64,000 nucleotides of DNA, taken from Taibaiella soli. GTDB taxonomy: Bacteria > Bacteroidota > Bacteroidia > Chitinophagales > Chitinophagaceae. Of this stretch, positions 26,084-35,027 are shown piece by piece (position 1 is the first letter of the stretch; each line of letters starts with the position of its first letter). A model generated the notes under the pieces. The model saw nothing but the letters and a program-made list of their open reading frames with translations, had not been told where the DNA came from and searched no databases. The position numbers were made by a program, and so were the translations under genes. The stretch is from the NCBI RefSeq assembly GCF_003236175.1, contig NZ_QKTW01000027.1:152975-216974 (forward strand). Reading direction: 5' to 3'.

Positions 26084-26734
26084 ATGAATTTTCGCCGCAT
26101 ACTCGTTTTCTACCGTATTCCCATTGCAGTAGCATTGATGGCCCTCGGATTTTGGCTCGGTTTCTCTGTTACCTGGTGGGTCGCCTGGATTCCGATGCTT
26201 ATTTCGCTGCTGATGATTTTCGCCCATTTCTTTATTGGTCCGATGTCCCTTATCCAGGGCTATATTGAATCTGGCGATATGGAAGGCGCTCAAAAACTGC
26301 TGGATAAAGTAAAATATCCGAACCTGCTCTACAAGCCGATCCGTTCTTCTTACTATATGCTCCGTGCCAACATGTCTACGATGACTGATGACCTTGACAA
26401 AGCAGAAGCTGATCTGCGCAAAGGCCTGGAAGCTGGCTTGCCGGAAAAAGAATACGAAGGAACTGCTTATCTGCAGCTGGGTTCAATTGCTTATAAAAAA
26501 GGCAACACTAAAGAAGCTTACGAACATCTGCGCAAAGCCATTAAAATTGGTCTGCCGGACAGAGACAACGAAGCAACTGCTTACCTTCAGCTTTCAGCTA
26601 TTGCAATGAACCGTCGCGATTTCCGTGGTGCAAAAATGTATTTTGCGAAAGCAAAATCCTGCAAACCTACCAACAAACAAGTGGTAGATCAGATCAACGA
26701 AATGAGTAAATACATTTCCCGCATTCCAGGTTAA
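26084..26734 (+). CDS. TPR-containing membrane protein
   Basis: A 216-residue protein. Two N-terminal membrane helices (about 6-24 and 29-50) are followed by a cytoplasmic or periplasmic array of three or four tetratricopeptide repeats. Two of these are near-identical (LRKGLEAGLPEKEYEGTAYL and LRKAIKIGLPDRDNEATAYL), each followed by QLxxIA. It probably scaffolds a protein complex at the inner membrane; partners are unknown. A terminator follows. Confidence 0.8.
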   Translation: MNFRRILVFYRIPIAVALMALGFWLGFSVTWWVAWIPMLISLLMIFAHFFIGPMSLIQGYIESGDMEGAQKLLDKVKYPNLLYKPIRSSYYMLRANMSTMTDDLDKAEADLRKGLEAGLPEKEYEGTAYLQLGSIAYKKGNTKEAYEHLRKAIKIGLPDRDNEATAYLQLSAIAMNRRDFRGAKMYFAKAKSCKPTNKQVVDQINEMSKYISRIPG

Positions 26735-26760
26735 TGCATTTTGACGAATAATAAATAAAG

Positions 26761-26793
26761 AAGCCTTCCAACATTCATGTCGGAAGGCTTTTG
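26761..26793 (+). terminator. Terminator after the TPR gene
   Basis: A 9-bp stem (AAGCCTTCC with GGAAGGCTT), extendable by ACAT/ATGT across one mismatch, followed by TTTTG. It also lies at the 3' end of the convergent gene. Confidence 0.75.
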
Positions 26794-27333
26794 TTATTTC
26801 AGCCAGTTGAGGATATTAAATATGACAATTACAATCCCACAAACCTTGGTCGTAAGCGATCGTCGCGATTTGATATCTTGAAGGTAAATACCCAATACTA
26901 TCAGCAAATCCAGTTGGTCATCTGAAGGTTCGTTTATTTCAATTGTATTGCTCCTTTTGAACAAGCCTTCCGGCTTGCCTGAGTTCATCATGATCCGCTC
27001 AGTCAGTTGCCATTGCCATTCATGAGCTAAGATTCCGCCCGCACTCCATCGATAACAAGTGCCATTGCTTAGCGCCAGCGTACACATTGGCGTTATATTA
27101 AACACGTTTCCTGTTTCAATCGTGGCAATTTGGTTGGCATTTTCATCGAAAATCAGAATACGATTCCTAAAAAAAACTTTGTTGACGAAGGTGAATTGGT
27201 GATTGTTTAAACTGGCGGTAATTGTGTTTCCAAACCATGTTTCTTTCCCAAGTTTCCCAATTTTCAGATTATCACAAAAGATCGAATAGGAGTCTTCCAG
27301 CGGACCGGTTTTGTAGCATATAGTCGGATACAT
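26794..27333 (-). CDS. Hypothetical protein, possibly tubby/LURP-like fold
   Basis: A 179-residue protein rich in short beta strands over residues 1-115 (FCDNLKIGKLGKETWFGNT, FRNRILIFDENANQIATIETG). It ends with a helix and a hydrophobic C-terminal segment (VCGIVIVIFNILNWLK) that could be a membrane anchor. The strand pattern, with a mid-protein phrase resembling a default property and its modifier, recalls LURP-one/tubby-like proteins. This is only a resemblance. No signal peptide. Unrecognised by family otherwise. Confidence 0.5.
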   Translation of the reverse strand: MYPTICYKTGPLEDSYSIFCDNLKIGKLGKETWFGNTITASLNNHQFTFVNKVFFRNRILIFDENANQIATIETGNVFNITPMCTLALSNGTCYRWSAGGILAHEWQWQLTERIMMNSGKPEGLFKRSNTIEINEPSDDQLDLLIVLGIYLQDIKSRRSLTTKVCGIVIVIFNILNWLK

Positions 27334-27557
27334 AAAACTAGATGTTGAGATAGTTCTATGATATCAATTATTATGCCGTTTCTAACAAAACGCGAATCGG
27401 GTAGGTATGACTGCATCGGCCATCGATTATAGGGGAAATGTACAATAGCAGCACTACAGATGAACGAAATGCGACGCAACACAGTTTAACCGGAGTGGAA
27501 TGGCTCGTATCAAAACAAGATACAGCCGAGATATTTGGGTCTTCTTCGCATGGATGT

Positions 27558-28565
27558 TTATGGATTTGTGCTGTATATAATATTCATAATGCTGTCGCCG
27601 ACCATTGGCCTGTAGTGGCTGTTTTCATAATAGTGGCGGATATCGGCCGTAAAATAATTCGCACCGGAGAAATCATATAACCGGTTTCCGAAGACCGATT
27701 GTAGAAATTCGATATCCTTTGGATTAAATTTTACCTGTTCATACAAAGGACTTAAAACGACCTTATACTCAGTATGATTCTTCTCAAATATTCTGGCGAT
27801 TTCACGAAGCATAAAAGCATTCTGTCCCTCGATTTGTACTTCAGGCGATGTTGTTTCGCCGTTTCGCTTATAAAATATCGCCTCGTGCTTTTTATAATAA
27901 GCATCGGGATTGTCGCGCAATTCCTTTTCCTGGGCAAGACTGTATTGATCGTTCGTAATCGTATCGTAAGTTGTTGGTCGCGGCATAAGGATACTGCCCA
28001 TCCATGACTGATAGCCGTTTAATTGGGCGCTGTAAAATGCAGTGATGAAACGGAAATTTGCGTAAGCTTTGAAAAACGTTAACTGATAATCCCAATTGCT
28101 TCCTCCGGAAATAACAGGATCTTTTTTATGAATAAACTGATCAAAGTCTCTTGCCGGACCGAACGACGCATTGCGGCACAATATAACCAGTGCATATTTT
28201 AACGGCGCCTGAATTGAATCCAGATATCGAACTTTCCGATAGATTCCATAGGTTGTTTCACAAGAAGCATCAAATAAAAACGGCTTAGCGTCAGATGGCA
28301 GATGTTTCTTCCATGATGCTGCTCTATAAGCCTTTGTCCGGGAACTCCCGAAAATAAAAGCATTATATCCATAGCGGTCTTTATTGCGCAAATAAGTTTG
28401 AGTGGAAACACGTTCGCGATTGAGGCCAACAATAGATCCGGAATAATCAGAATAATGAAATACTACCTTAAACGGATCAAAATAGAGATAACTGCCCACC
28501 AGCAACACTACAATTACCAGTGGAAAAGCTAAAAACAAAAATGTCCGTTTAAGAAACCTCTTCAT
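27558..28565 (-). CDS. SGNH-like protein paired with an MBOAT acyltransferase
   Basis: A 335-residue protein with one N-terminal membrane helix (about 8-28) and an extracytoplasmic domain. The first SGNH block is FIFGSSRTKAY (about 71-80) with a candidate Ser. A C-terminal block, ENSHYRPMVGDSIM, resembles the DxxH region of AlgJ/AlgX/DltD-type proteins. Its ATG lies 1 nt after the stop of the MBOAT gene, so the two form an operon. The expected role is the periplasmic partner that passes acyl groups to a surface polymer. The polymer is unknown. Confidence 0.65.
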   Translation of the reverse strand: MKRFLKRTFLFLAFPLVIVVLLVGSYLYFDPFKVVFHYSDYSGSIVGLNRERVSTQTYLRNKDRYGYNAFIFGSSRTKAYRAASWKKHLPSDAKPFLFDASCETTYGIYRKVRYLDSIQAPLKYALVILCRNASFGPARDFDQFIHKKDPVISGGSNWDYQLTFFKAYANFRFITAFYSAQLNGYQSWMGSILMPRPTTYDTITNDQYSLAQEKELRDNPDAYYKKHEAIFYKRNGETTSPEVQIEGQNAFMLREIARIFEKNHTEYKVVLSPLYEQVKFNPKDIEFLQSVFGNRLYDFSGANYFTADIRHYYENSHYRPMVGDSIMNIIYSTNP

Positions 28566-28566
28566 T

Positions 28567-30003
28567 TCAAAATTGAAAATAGATGAACTGTTGTGGTTTG
28601 CCAGAATAGAGGTACATCAGAAACAAGAGCAGATAATAGAAGCTCCATCGCCCGGTTGTTCGCCAGTTTTGCCCCAGTTTAGCGATGGCATAAGGTTCTT
28701 CACGCCCCAGCCATTCAATCGCCATAAACACTGTCAATAACAGAAATTCTGTTTTGAAAAGTGGTTGCGGAATTGTGAAAAATGATCTGGAAAAAATGAT
28801 ACCTATATAGTGAAACGCATCAGGAAGACTCGGTGCACGGAAAACGGTAAGCGCCAGAGTAGTCAACAAAAAAGTAAAAATGATGCTGAAAAATTCGCGC
28901 AGCGACGGAAGCAGCTTGCCTTTAGCGGCAATATCAAGATATTGGCGGTTTGTATTAAGCAATACAGACGGCATAATGAACACTGCATGCATAAATCCCC
29001 AGGTGACACGCGTCCAGCTGGCGCCATGCCAAAAACCGCTTACAATAAAAATGATAAACACATTACGCGCTCTTTTCCATTTACTGCCTTTGCTGCCACC
29101 GAGCGGGATGTATAGATAATCTCTAAACCACGAGGAAAGTGAAATATGCCATCGACGCCAAAATTCGGCGACGTTTCTCGAAAAGAAAGGGTAGGAGAAA
29201 TTGCGCAACAACTCTACGCCTAAAAGGCGCGCCAGGCCTAAAGCGATATCTGAATAACCGGAAAAATCACCATAGACCTGAAATGAAAACATGATAGCGC
29301 CCAGCAGCAACGTACTCCCTGAATAATGCGTATAGTTACCCCAAAGCTGATCTACAAATCCTGCACAAGTGTCGGCGATCACTATTTTTTTAAATAAACC
29401 CCAGAGTATTTGCCGGAGGCCGTCTATCGCTTTTGCCTTATCAAAATGTCTCGGTTTTTCAATCTGTGGCAGTAAATGTGTAGCCCGCTCAATAGGGCCT
29501 GCAACTAATAAAGGAAAGAAACTAACGAATACTGAATAATCTACCCAGTTGGTAGTTGGTTCTATCTTCCGGTTATAAATATCAAATACATAAGACAGTC
29601 CATGAAAGGTATAAAACGATATGCCAACCGGAAGTATGATGCTCAGCGAGTAGGGATTAGCCTTTAGCCCGAATAGAAGCAAAAAGTCGGCGGCCGAATG
29701 AGCAAAGAAATTGTAGTACTTGAAAAATCCAAGGAACCCGAGATTTACCAAAACGCTGATCAGCAACCACGATTTCCGTTTCCCTTGCGTCTCCGATCTG
29801 AAAATCATCAGGCCGGAAAAATAATCGAGGAAAGTAGAAAACACCAACAGGAAAAGAAATCGCCAGTCCCAACAACTGTAAAAGAAATAACTGGAAATCA
29901 GTAACAGTAGGTTTTGTTTCCTCAGTGACTTATTGAGAACAAACCAATACAGAAAAAAAACTATGACGAAAAAAAGTAAAAATTGTAGGGAATTAAACAG
30001 CAT
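28567..30003 (-). CDS. MBOAT family O-acyltransferase (AlgI/DltB-like)
   Basis: A 478-residue polytopic membrane protein with about ten helices. Hallmarks of the AlgI branch are LPVGISFYTFHGLSYVFD, FFPLLVAGPIERA, FSFQVYGDFSGYSDIALG, FWRRWHISLSSWFRDYLYIP and the catalytic His in VSGFWHGASWT. It moves acyl (usually acetyl) groups across the inner membrane for polysaccharide or teichoic-acid-like modification. The SGNH-like gene directly downstream completes the pair. No glycan synthesis cluster is next to it. Confidence 0.88.
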   Translation of the reverse strand: MLFNSLQFLLFFVIVFFLYWFVLNKSLRKQNLLLLISSYFFYSCWDWRFLFLLVFSTFLDYFSGLMIFRSETQGKRKSWLLISVLVNLGFLGFFKYYNFFAHSAADFLLLFGLKANPYSLSIILPVGISFYTFHGLSYVFDIYNRKIEPTTNWVDYSVFVSFFPLLVAGPIERATHLLPQIEKPRHFDKAKAIDGLRQILWGLFKKIVIADTCAGFVDQLWGNYTHYSGSTLLLGAIMFSFQVYGDFSGYSDIALGLARLLGVELLRNFSYPFFSRNVAEFWRRWHISLSSWFRDYLYIPLGGSKGSKWKRARNVFIIFIVSGFWHGASWTRVTWGFMHAVFIMPSVLLNTNRQYLDIAAKGKLLPSLREFFSIIFTFLLTTLALTVFRAPSLPDAFHYIGIIFSRSFFTIPQPLFKTEFLLLTVFMAIEWLGREEPYAIAKLGQNWRTTGRWSFYYLLLFLMYLYSGKPQQFIYFQF

Positions 30004-30197
30004 CTCTGCTGCAATATTGCAATTTTTTCAGTGTATAATCTAGGATTTTGCATGAAATTATTTCCTTCTAAAGCTTGCATACCAGAGCGAATTGAAGAAA
30101 TTAGGCATTTCCGATTATGCAATTAATGTGTATATCCCGAAGTATCATTCGCGTCTGCAAAATCTATTCCGATTGCACCGGAACGTTGCGAAAGTTT

Positions 30198-31220
30198 TTA
30201 TTTTCCCACACATTCCAGCGAATACCGCACCAATGCGCCCATGGTTTTACATTGCAGAAACTGATCGTCTTTATAAAATTCAGCTAGTTCTGATTTTAGC
30301 TGCAATACTTTTTCTGGTTTCGAAATGGTGTCGGCCTCCATCGATTCCAACAAAGCGTTCAACTGTTTTCCTGCAGCTTTCATACGCCTTACAATCAGGG
30401 AGCGTTCTTCCTGCTGATATTGTTCGATATTTTCAGCGGAAAGCAATTCCTGAACCAACAGCACCAATGCATAGTTTTCTTTAAAGAACTGCGGTAAATA
30501 AAGATTTTTCCGGCCTTCATAACTTTGCTGATCAAAATCAATTGCACGAATACGAAACTGCACCTCTTCAAAATCAGGTGTGATGTCAAAAACATAGTTG
30601 TAAGAACGCATATCGCCCAAAAGCCTTACAAAACAACGCTCATTAAACTTCACCAGTTCTTTGGCAATACGTACTTTATTAAACTCTGGATTGTTCAGGT
30701 AAAACTGAATAAACTGGTCGCCGGGAATGCCTGCAATATGTTCTTCCACCAGCGTAGCCTCGTTTACAAAATAGTTGATTCGCGAAGGCGAAAGAATATG
30801 TTCCAGCTCTAGTCCATAAATGCGGCTGGCATCGGCCCGTTTGATATAGAAATAGTCATAGTTATCATTAAAATTGTTCACGATTTTGATGCGGAATGGG
30901 TGCGAATTACCAAACGTACAATAGTCCACACGCTCCACATGCAGATGTTTGTGCACGCTGCTGTCACCCTCTGTTTTCAAAATGGAATAGATTTGCTTCA
31001 GACCTTCATGCAGCAGATGTTGGTCGTTGGTATTATACAAAGCCATCTCCCAAAGCGTATCCTTGCCATTTTTATCGTAGATCGGAATAGCGCTATCAAA
31101 ACGAAGCAGATCGTCGTATTGAACCGGCAGCATAATTTCACGACCATAATAAATAAGGTATTCCCGCAAAATATCATTCACCGGAAAACTGGGCTTCTTC
31201 TTCGAGATAGACTGCGTCAT
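30198..31220 (-). CDS. Uncharacterised protein with kinase/phosphotransferase-like motifs
   Basis: A soluble protein of about 340 residues. Motifs in order (numbering from the longer frame) suggest an aminoglycoside-phosphotransferase/HipA-like fold: FYIKRADASR (Lys144), EEHIAGIPGDQF, LLGDMRSYNYVFD (Asp220, catalytic-loop-like) and IRAIDFDQQ (Asp245, DFG-like). This is my inference from motif spacing, not a recognised family. The open frame extends to 31271, but those 17 residues (a doubled MSTYQ motif) are encoded by an inverted-repeat arm, so I prefer the ATG at 31220. It is transcribed away from the sugar transporter. Confidence 0.6.
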   Translation of the reverse strand: MTQSISKKKPSFPVNDILREYLIYYGREIMLPVQYDDLLRFDSAIPIYDKNGKDTLWEMALYNTNDQHLLHEGLKQIYSILKTEGDSSVHKHLHVERVDYCTFGNSHPFRIKIVNNFNDNYDYFYIKRADASRIYGLELEHILSPSRINYFVNEATLVEEHIAGIPGDQFIQFYLNNPEFNKVRIAKELVKFNERCFVRLLGDMRSYNYVFDITPDFEEVQFRIRAIDFDQQSYEGRKNLYLPQFFKENYALVLLVQELLSAENIEQYQQEERSLIVRRMKAAGKQLNALLESMEADTISKPEKVLQLKSELAEFYKDDQFLQCKTMGALVRYSLECVGK

Positions 31221-31253
31221 CGGGTGTTTATGTTGATACGTCGACATGTTTGT

Positions 31254-31396
31254 ACGTTGATATGTTGACACGTTGATGCGTCACAACATTTCTAAAGTTA
31301 CAGGTTTCATACAAGGTAAAGTCAATGGCAGCTTTAATCCATTAACGAACCACCGTTTTAACCTTTTCACCTATCAACGTACCAACATATCAACGT
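31254..31396. promoter_or_regulatory. 24-nt inverted repeat in a divergent promoter region
   Basis: Arms at 31254-31277 (ACGTTGATATGTTGACACGT plus TGAT) and 31373-31396 are reverse complements with two mismatches, separated by 95 nt. They span the intergenic region of two divergent genes. A -7-like box TAACTTTA reads leftward at 31293-31300. The arms could be an operator or simply a repeat. Confidence 0.5.
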
Positions 31397-31431
31397 ATAA
31401 CGTATCTTGACGTCCTCAAAAGCATTTGCAC

Positions 31432-32865
31432 ATGAACGACGTGGCGCAGCCAAAGTCTTATACATCCGCACTCGTTGCCATTATTTCGGTATTCTTCTTC
31501 TGGGGATTCGTAGCCGCTTCCAACGGTGTACTGATTCCAATGTTCCGAAAACATTTTGATCTCACGCAATTCCAGTCGCAGCTAGTAGATTTCGCCTTTT
31601 ACATTGCCTATTTCGTAGGCTCGCTGATTTATTTCCTATGGTCGCTATTTCTTGGTGATCCGTTAAATAAGATCGGTTATAAAAAAGGTCTGATCATCGG
31701 TCTGCTGGTTTCTGCCTGTGGCGCTTTATTATTTATACCTGCGGTAAATGCGGTTTCGTATGGCATTTTCCTTACCGGTCTCTTTGTAATTGGAATTGGT
31801 TTTGCATTGCTGCAAATTGTGGCCAATCCATTTGTGATTAATCTTGGCGACCCGGCAAAAGGCGCATCCAGATTGAATCTTGCGGGTGGCATCAACTCAC
31901 TGGGTACTACCATCGGACCAATTATTCTGGCCTTTGCGCTTTATGGAAAAATCATTCCCGGCAAAGAAGCTTCCATTGGTTTAGATAACCTGAAAATACC
32001 TTACGTAACGCTTGCGGTGGTTTTGACAGCACTGGCGTTGCTGATTGCGGCCGTAAAAATGCCCGTGATCAAAAACGAAAGTGTTATCGAACGTAAAGTG
32101 GAAGCGTTTCAATATCCGCAGCTCACACTCGGCATGATCGCCATCTTTGTGTATGTGGGCGTGGAGGTAACCATTCAAAGTAATCTTGGCGCGTTACTGA
32201 AACTGCCGGACATCAAAGGCATCGATCATACAATGGTCGATAAATATATCGCACTTTATTGGGGAAGTCTGATGATCGGCCGTATGAGCAGTGCTTTGAA
32301 AACATTTAATCTAAGTAAAGGTGTTTACAATGTACTTTCTATTGTTGTTCCGTTTGTCGTGTTCGGCATTGTGATGTACTTCAGTTCGCTGCGTGGCTTT
32401 GAGGTAAATGACCTCTGGAATTATGCCGCCTGGATTGTAGTATTTATCCTGGTGAAATATGCAGGACAGGAAAAGCCTTCCAAAACCCTCATGTTATTCG
32501 GCATTTCGGCCATCGTGATGATGCTTATCGGTTTGTTTACTACCGGAGACGTTGCGCTGTTTTCATTTATCAGCGGCGGACTTTTCTGCAGTGTAATGTG
32601 GCCTTGTATCTTCAATCTGGCAATTGCCGGTCTGGGAAAATATACCAATCAGGGTTCTTCACTCCTTATTATGATGATTCTCGGTGGGGCAATAATTCCA
32701 CCGCTGCAGGGCGCCATTTCTGATAATCCGTCTATCGGAATACATAATTCATACTGGGTACCGGTTCTGGGATTTGCCTACCTCGCGTGGTACGGTTTTG
32801 CTTCCCGTCGTATTTTGCAAAAACAAGGAATAGACTATGACACAAACACTGGCGCTGGGCATTGA
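31432..32865 (+). CDS. FucP/GlcP-type MFS sugar:H+ symporter
   Basis: A 477-residue, 12-helix major facilitator of the fucose/glucose/galactose symporter family. Visible features are FFFWGFVAASNGVLIPMFRKHF, QSQLVDFAFYIAYFVGSL, GIGFALLQIVANPFVINLG and NLAGGINSLGTTIGP. It should import a hexose with protons. The start at ATG 31432 (MNDVAQPK) is preferred over the TTG two codons upstream. The 3' end overlaps the sugar-kinase gene by 29 nt, implying uptake and phosphorylation of the same sugar, most simply glucose. Confidence 0.88.
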   Translation: MNDVAQPKSYTSALVAIISVFFFWGFVAASNGVLIPMFRKHFDLTQFQSQLVDFAFYIAYFVGSLIYFLWSLFLGDPLNKIGYKKGLIIGLLVSACGALLFIPAVNAVSYGIFLTGLFVIGIGFALLQIVANPFVINLGDPAKGASRLNLAGGINSLGTTIGPIILAFALYGKIIPGKEASIGLDNLKIPYVTLAVVLTALALLIAAVKMPVIKNESVIERKVEAFQYPQLTLGMIAIFVYVGVEVTIQSNLGALLKLPDIKGIDHTMVDKYIALYWGSLMIGRMSSALKTFNLSKGVYNVLSIVVPFVVFGIVMYFSSLRGFEVNDLWNYAAWIVVFILVKYAGQEKPSKTLMLFGISAIVMMLIGLFTTGDVALFSFISGGLFCSVMWPCIFNLAIAGLGKYTNQGSSLLIMMILGGAIIPPLQGAISDNPSIGIHNSYWVPVLGFAYLAWYGFASRRILQKQGIDYDTNTGAGH

Positions 32866-33778
32866 TATCGGCGGCACCAATACATCTTTCGGCATCGTAA
32901 ACCGCCGTGGTGAAATTGTAGCAAAAGGCGGCATGCGTACCAAAGATTATCCGGTACTGTCCACGTTTTTGCAGGCTTTAAAAAAAGAAATCAGTCCATT
33001 ATTAGAACAAGTAGGCCATGAAAATATCGCAGGGTGTGGGGTAGGAGCGCCCAATGGCAATTTTTACACCGGCGAAATTGCATTTGCACCAAACCTCCCG
33101 TGGGAAGGCGTTATTCCGTTAGCTAAACTGATCGGTGATACCTTTCAGATGAAGGTGACGCTTACCAACGATGCTAATGCGGCGGCGCTGGGAGAAATGA
33201 TGTACGGTGCAGCGAAAGGGATGAAAGATTTCATCCTCGTAACATTAGGCACGGGTGTTGGCAGCGGTTTTGTATCTAACGGGCAAATGATCTATGGTGC
33301 GGACGGTTTTGCCGGTGAACTCGGTCACGTGATCTCGGTTCGCGACGGTCGCTTGTGTGGCTGCGGACGTCATGGTTGTCTGGAACAGTACACATCTGCT
33401 TCCGGGATTATTAAAACTGCCGAATTATGGCTCGAAGAACGCGATGATGAAACAGTGCTGCGCCCACTAAAAGGAAAAGTCGGAGGCCGCGATATTCATC
33501 ATGCAGCAGAAAATGGCGATGCGTTTGCCTTGGAGATCTTCAACTATACAGCAAAAATTTTGGGTCAGACATTAGCTGACGCCGTGGCAATTACTTCGCC
33601 TGAAGCTATTATTTTTTTTGGTGGATTAGCAAAAAGCGGAGACCTGCTTTTGGCCCCCGCTCATTTGTATATGGAGATGAATTTACTCCGCGTTTATAAA
33701 AATAAAGTTCAGTTTATTCAGTCAGCGTTACCAGATTCTGACGCAGCGATATTAGGCGCCAGTGCGCTGGTTTGGTAG
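32837..33778 (+). CDS. ROK family sugar kinase (glucokinase-like)
   Basis: A 313-residue ROK kinase. The ATP phosphate loop is LGIDIGGTNTSFGIV, the substrate region is TNDANAAALGE followed by LVTLGTGVGSGFV, and GELGHVI provides the sugar-binding His. The zinc site is CGCGRHGCLEQY. Glucose is the most likely substrate given the overlapping transporter, though fructose or N-acetylmannosamine kinases share the motifs. Translation is probably coupled to the transporter. The 3' end overlaps the convergent CPBP gene by 61 nt. Confidence 0.9.
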   Translation: MTQTLALGIDIGGTNTSFGIVNRRGEIVAKGGMRTKDYPVLSTFLQALKKEISPLLEQVGHENIAGCGVGAPNGNFYTGEIAFAPNLPWEGVIPLAKLIGDTFQMKVTLTNDANAAALGEMMYGAAKGMKDFILVTLGTGVGSGFVSNGQMIYGADGFAGELGHVISVRDGRLCGCGRHGCLEQYTSASGIIKTAELWLEERDDETVLRPLKGKVGGRDIHHAAENGDAFALEIFNYTAKILGQTLADAVAITSPEAIIFFGGLAKSGDLLLAPAHLYMEMNLLRVYKNKVQFIQSALPDSDAAILGASALVW

Positions 33779-34692
33779 GATAATATTTCAAGGTTGAACG
33801 ATTCTGCAGCAGGCATTTCTTCTTTAGTAAGTGCCTGCTTATTTCTTTTATGGGCGATGCGCTGATGTACTGTCGATTTGTAAAACAGATGATTGCAAAC
33901 TACTGCAGCAACTACTGCCGAAAGTATGTAGAATACACCGGTATCATGCAGAAAGAAGACGCTGCCGTCATGGCGCGCAGTTTCTGTCGGAGCGATAACT
34001 ACATGGAATACATACATGCAAAGACCTTGGATCACAATGCCCGGAGTAATGCTTTTGCTCAATATTCTGAAATACGTAATCACAAAGCTTAGCGAAACCA
34101 TTAAAATCGTAAACATGGGTAAGCTAAACCATAGTGGTGTATCGGAATACATAAACCGGGTATGAATAATCAACGGGTATTGGCATACCGCAGAGATCAA
34201 ACCAATGTACAAGCTCGTTTTGCGGAAGCCATATAACTTTAGAAAATTGCTGAGGAGAAAACCACGCCACATCATTTCCTGCAATGCAGCAAATGTCAAT
34301 GTCAGGGGCAAACCAATCACAACCAATGCCGGATTGATTGCTATGTTTCCACTGATAATCGTTGTTTCGGCGAGCAGATTCAACCCATAAGGTACCCAGC
34401 AAATCAAGACGGCAACCATCAATGCTTGGCTGAGGTATCTGTTTTTCGCCCGCTTAAACGCAAAGCTTTTAAAATCTTTCCCATAAATAAATGCTGAGAC
34501 AAATGCACTTAAACCAATAATCCCAGCATAAATGCCATTTGCTCTGAGACTGTCGTGTGCAGGCCCAACGTGCAGATAGCTACTGGCCAGGAGCATCCCA
34601 GCCATTACAAGCACCAAACTTAGTAACACGGCGAAGCCAATTTTTTTCGTAGGTAGATTTGTAAACATCTTTCGGGGAATTTGGGTAATCAA
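33718..34692 (-). CDS. CPBP family intramembrane protease-like protein
   Basis: A 324-residue membrane protein with about eight helices and the CPBP (Rce1-like) core. The EExxxR motif appears as QEMMWR (138-143), with Gln in place of the first Glu. A second motif region is SLSFVITYFRILSKSITPGIVIQGL, and His in YVFHVVI may be the third. The Glu-to-Gln change may reduce activity. The polar C-terminal tail (about 290-324) is encoded antisense to the end of the ROK kinase gene. Confidence 0.75.
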   Translation of the reverse strand: MITQIPRKMFTNLPTKKIGFAVLLSLVLVMAGMLLASSYLHVGPAHDSLRANGIYAGIIGLSAFVSAFIYGKDFKSFAFKRAKNRYLSQALMVAVLICWVPYGLNLLAETTIISGNIAINPALVVIGLPLTLTFAALQEMMWRGFLLSNFLKLYGFRKTSLYIGLISAVCQYPLIIHTRFMYSDTPLWFSLPMFTILMVSLSFVITYFRILSKSITPGIVIQGLCMYVFHVVIAPTETARHDGSVFFLHDTGVFYILSAVVAAVVCNHLFYKSTVHQRIAHKRNKQALTKEEMPAAESFNLEILSYQTSALAPNIAASESGNAD

Positions 34693-34969
34693 TGTGCTTT
34701 ATTTCAATCTGGGAGCTAAATAAATAAATAAATCACTAATAGGTTGTAACTCGATTGTTAATGTCATCTAATTCACGTTCGAATAACAAAATAACCCCGC
34801 TCAAAAATCGCGCCAGATGAGCCACTGATTTCAAAAAAAATCTGCATTTCCCCTTTGGCATTCGGTAAAAATCTTATTTAGACTGAACTCTAACGAACAA
34901 ATAAATATCCCTGAAAATACATTAAAAATTATTCACATCCCACCACATAATATAATGAACAATACAAAA

Positions 34970-35001
34970 AAAGGTTGTCCCGTAAAGCAGGGACAACCTT
35001 T
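34970..35001 (-). terminator. Terminator of the YXWGXW gene
   Basis: A perfect 12-bp stem (AAAGGTTGTCCC with its complement) and 8-nt loop. On the minus strand a T run follows. The 335 nt between 34692 and 35028 are otherwise AT-rich with no gene. Confidence 0.8.
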
Positions 35002-35027
35002 AAATTATCTATCAGTTCAACTGAGGA

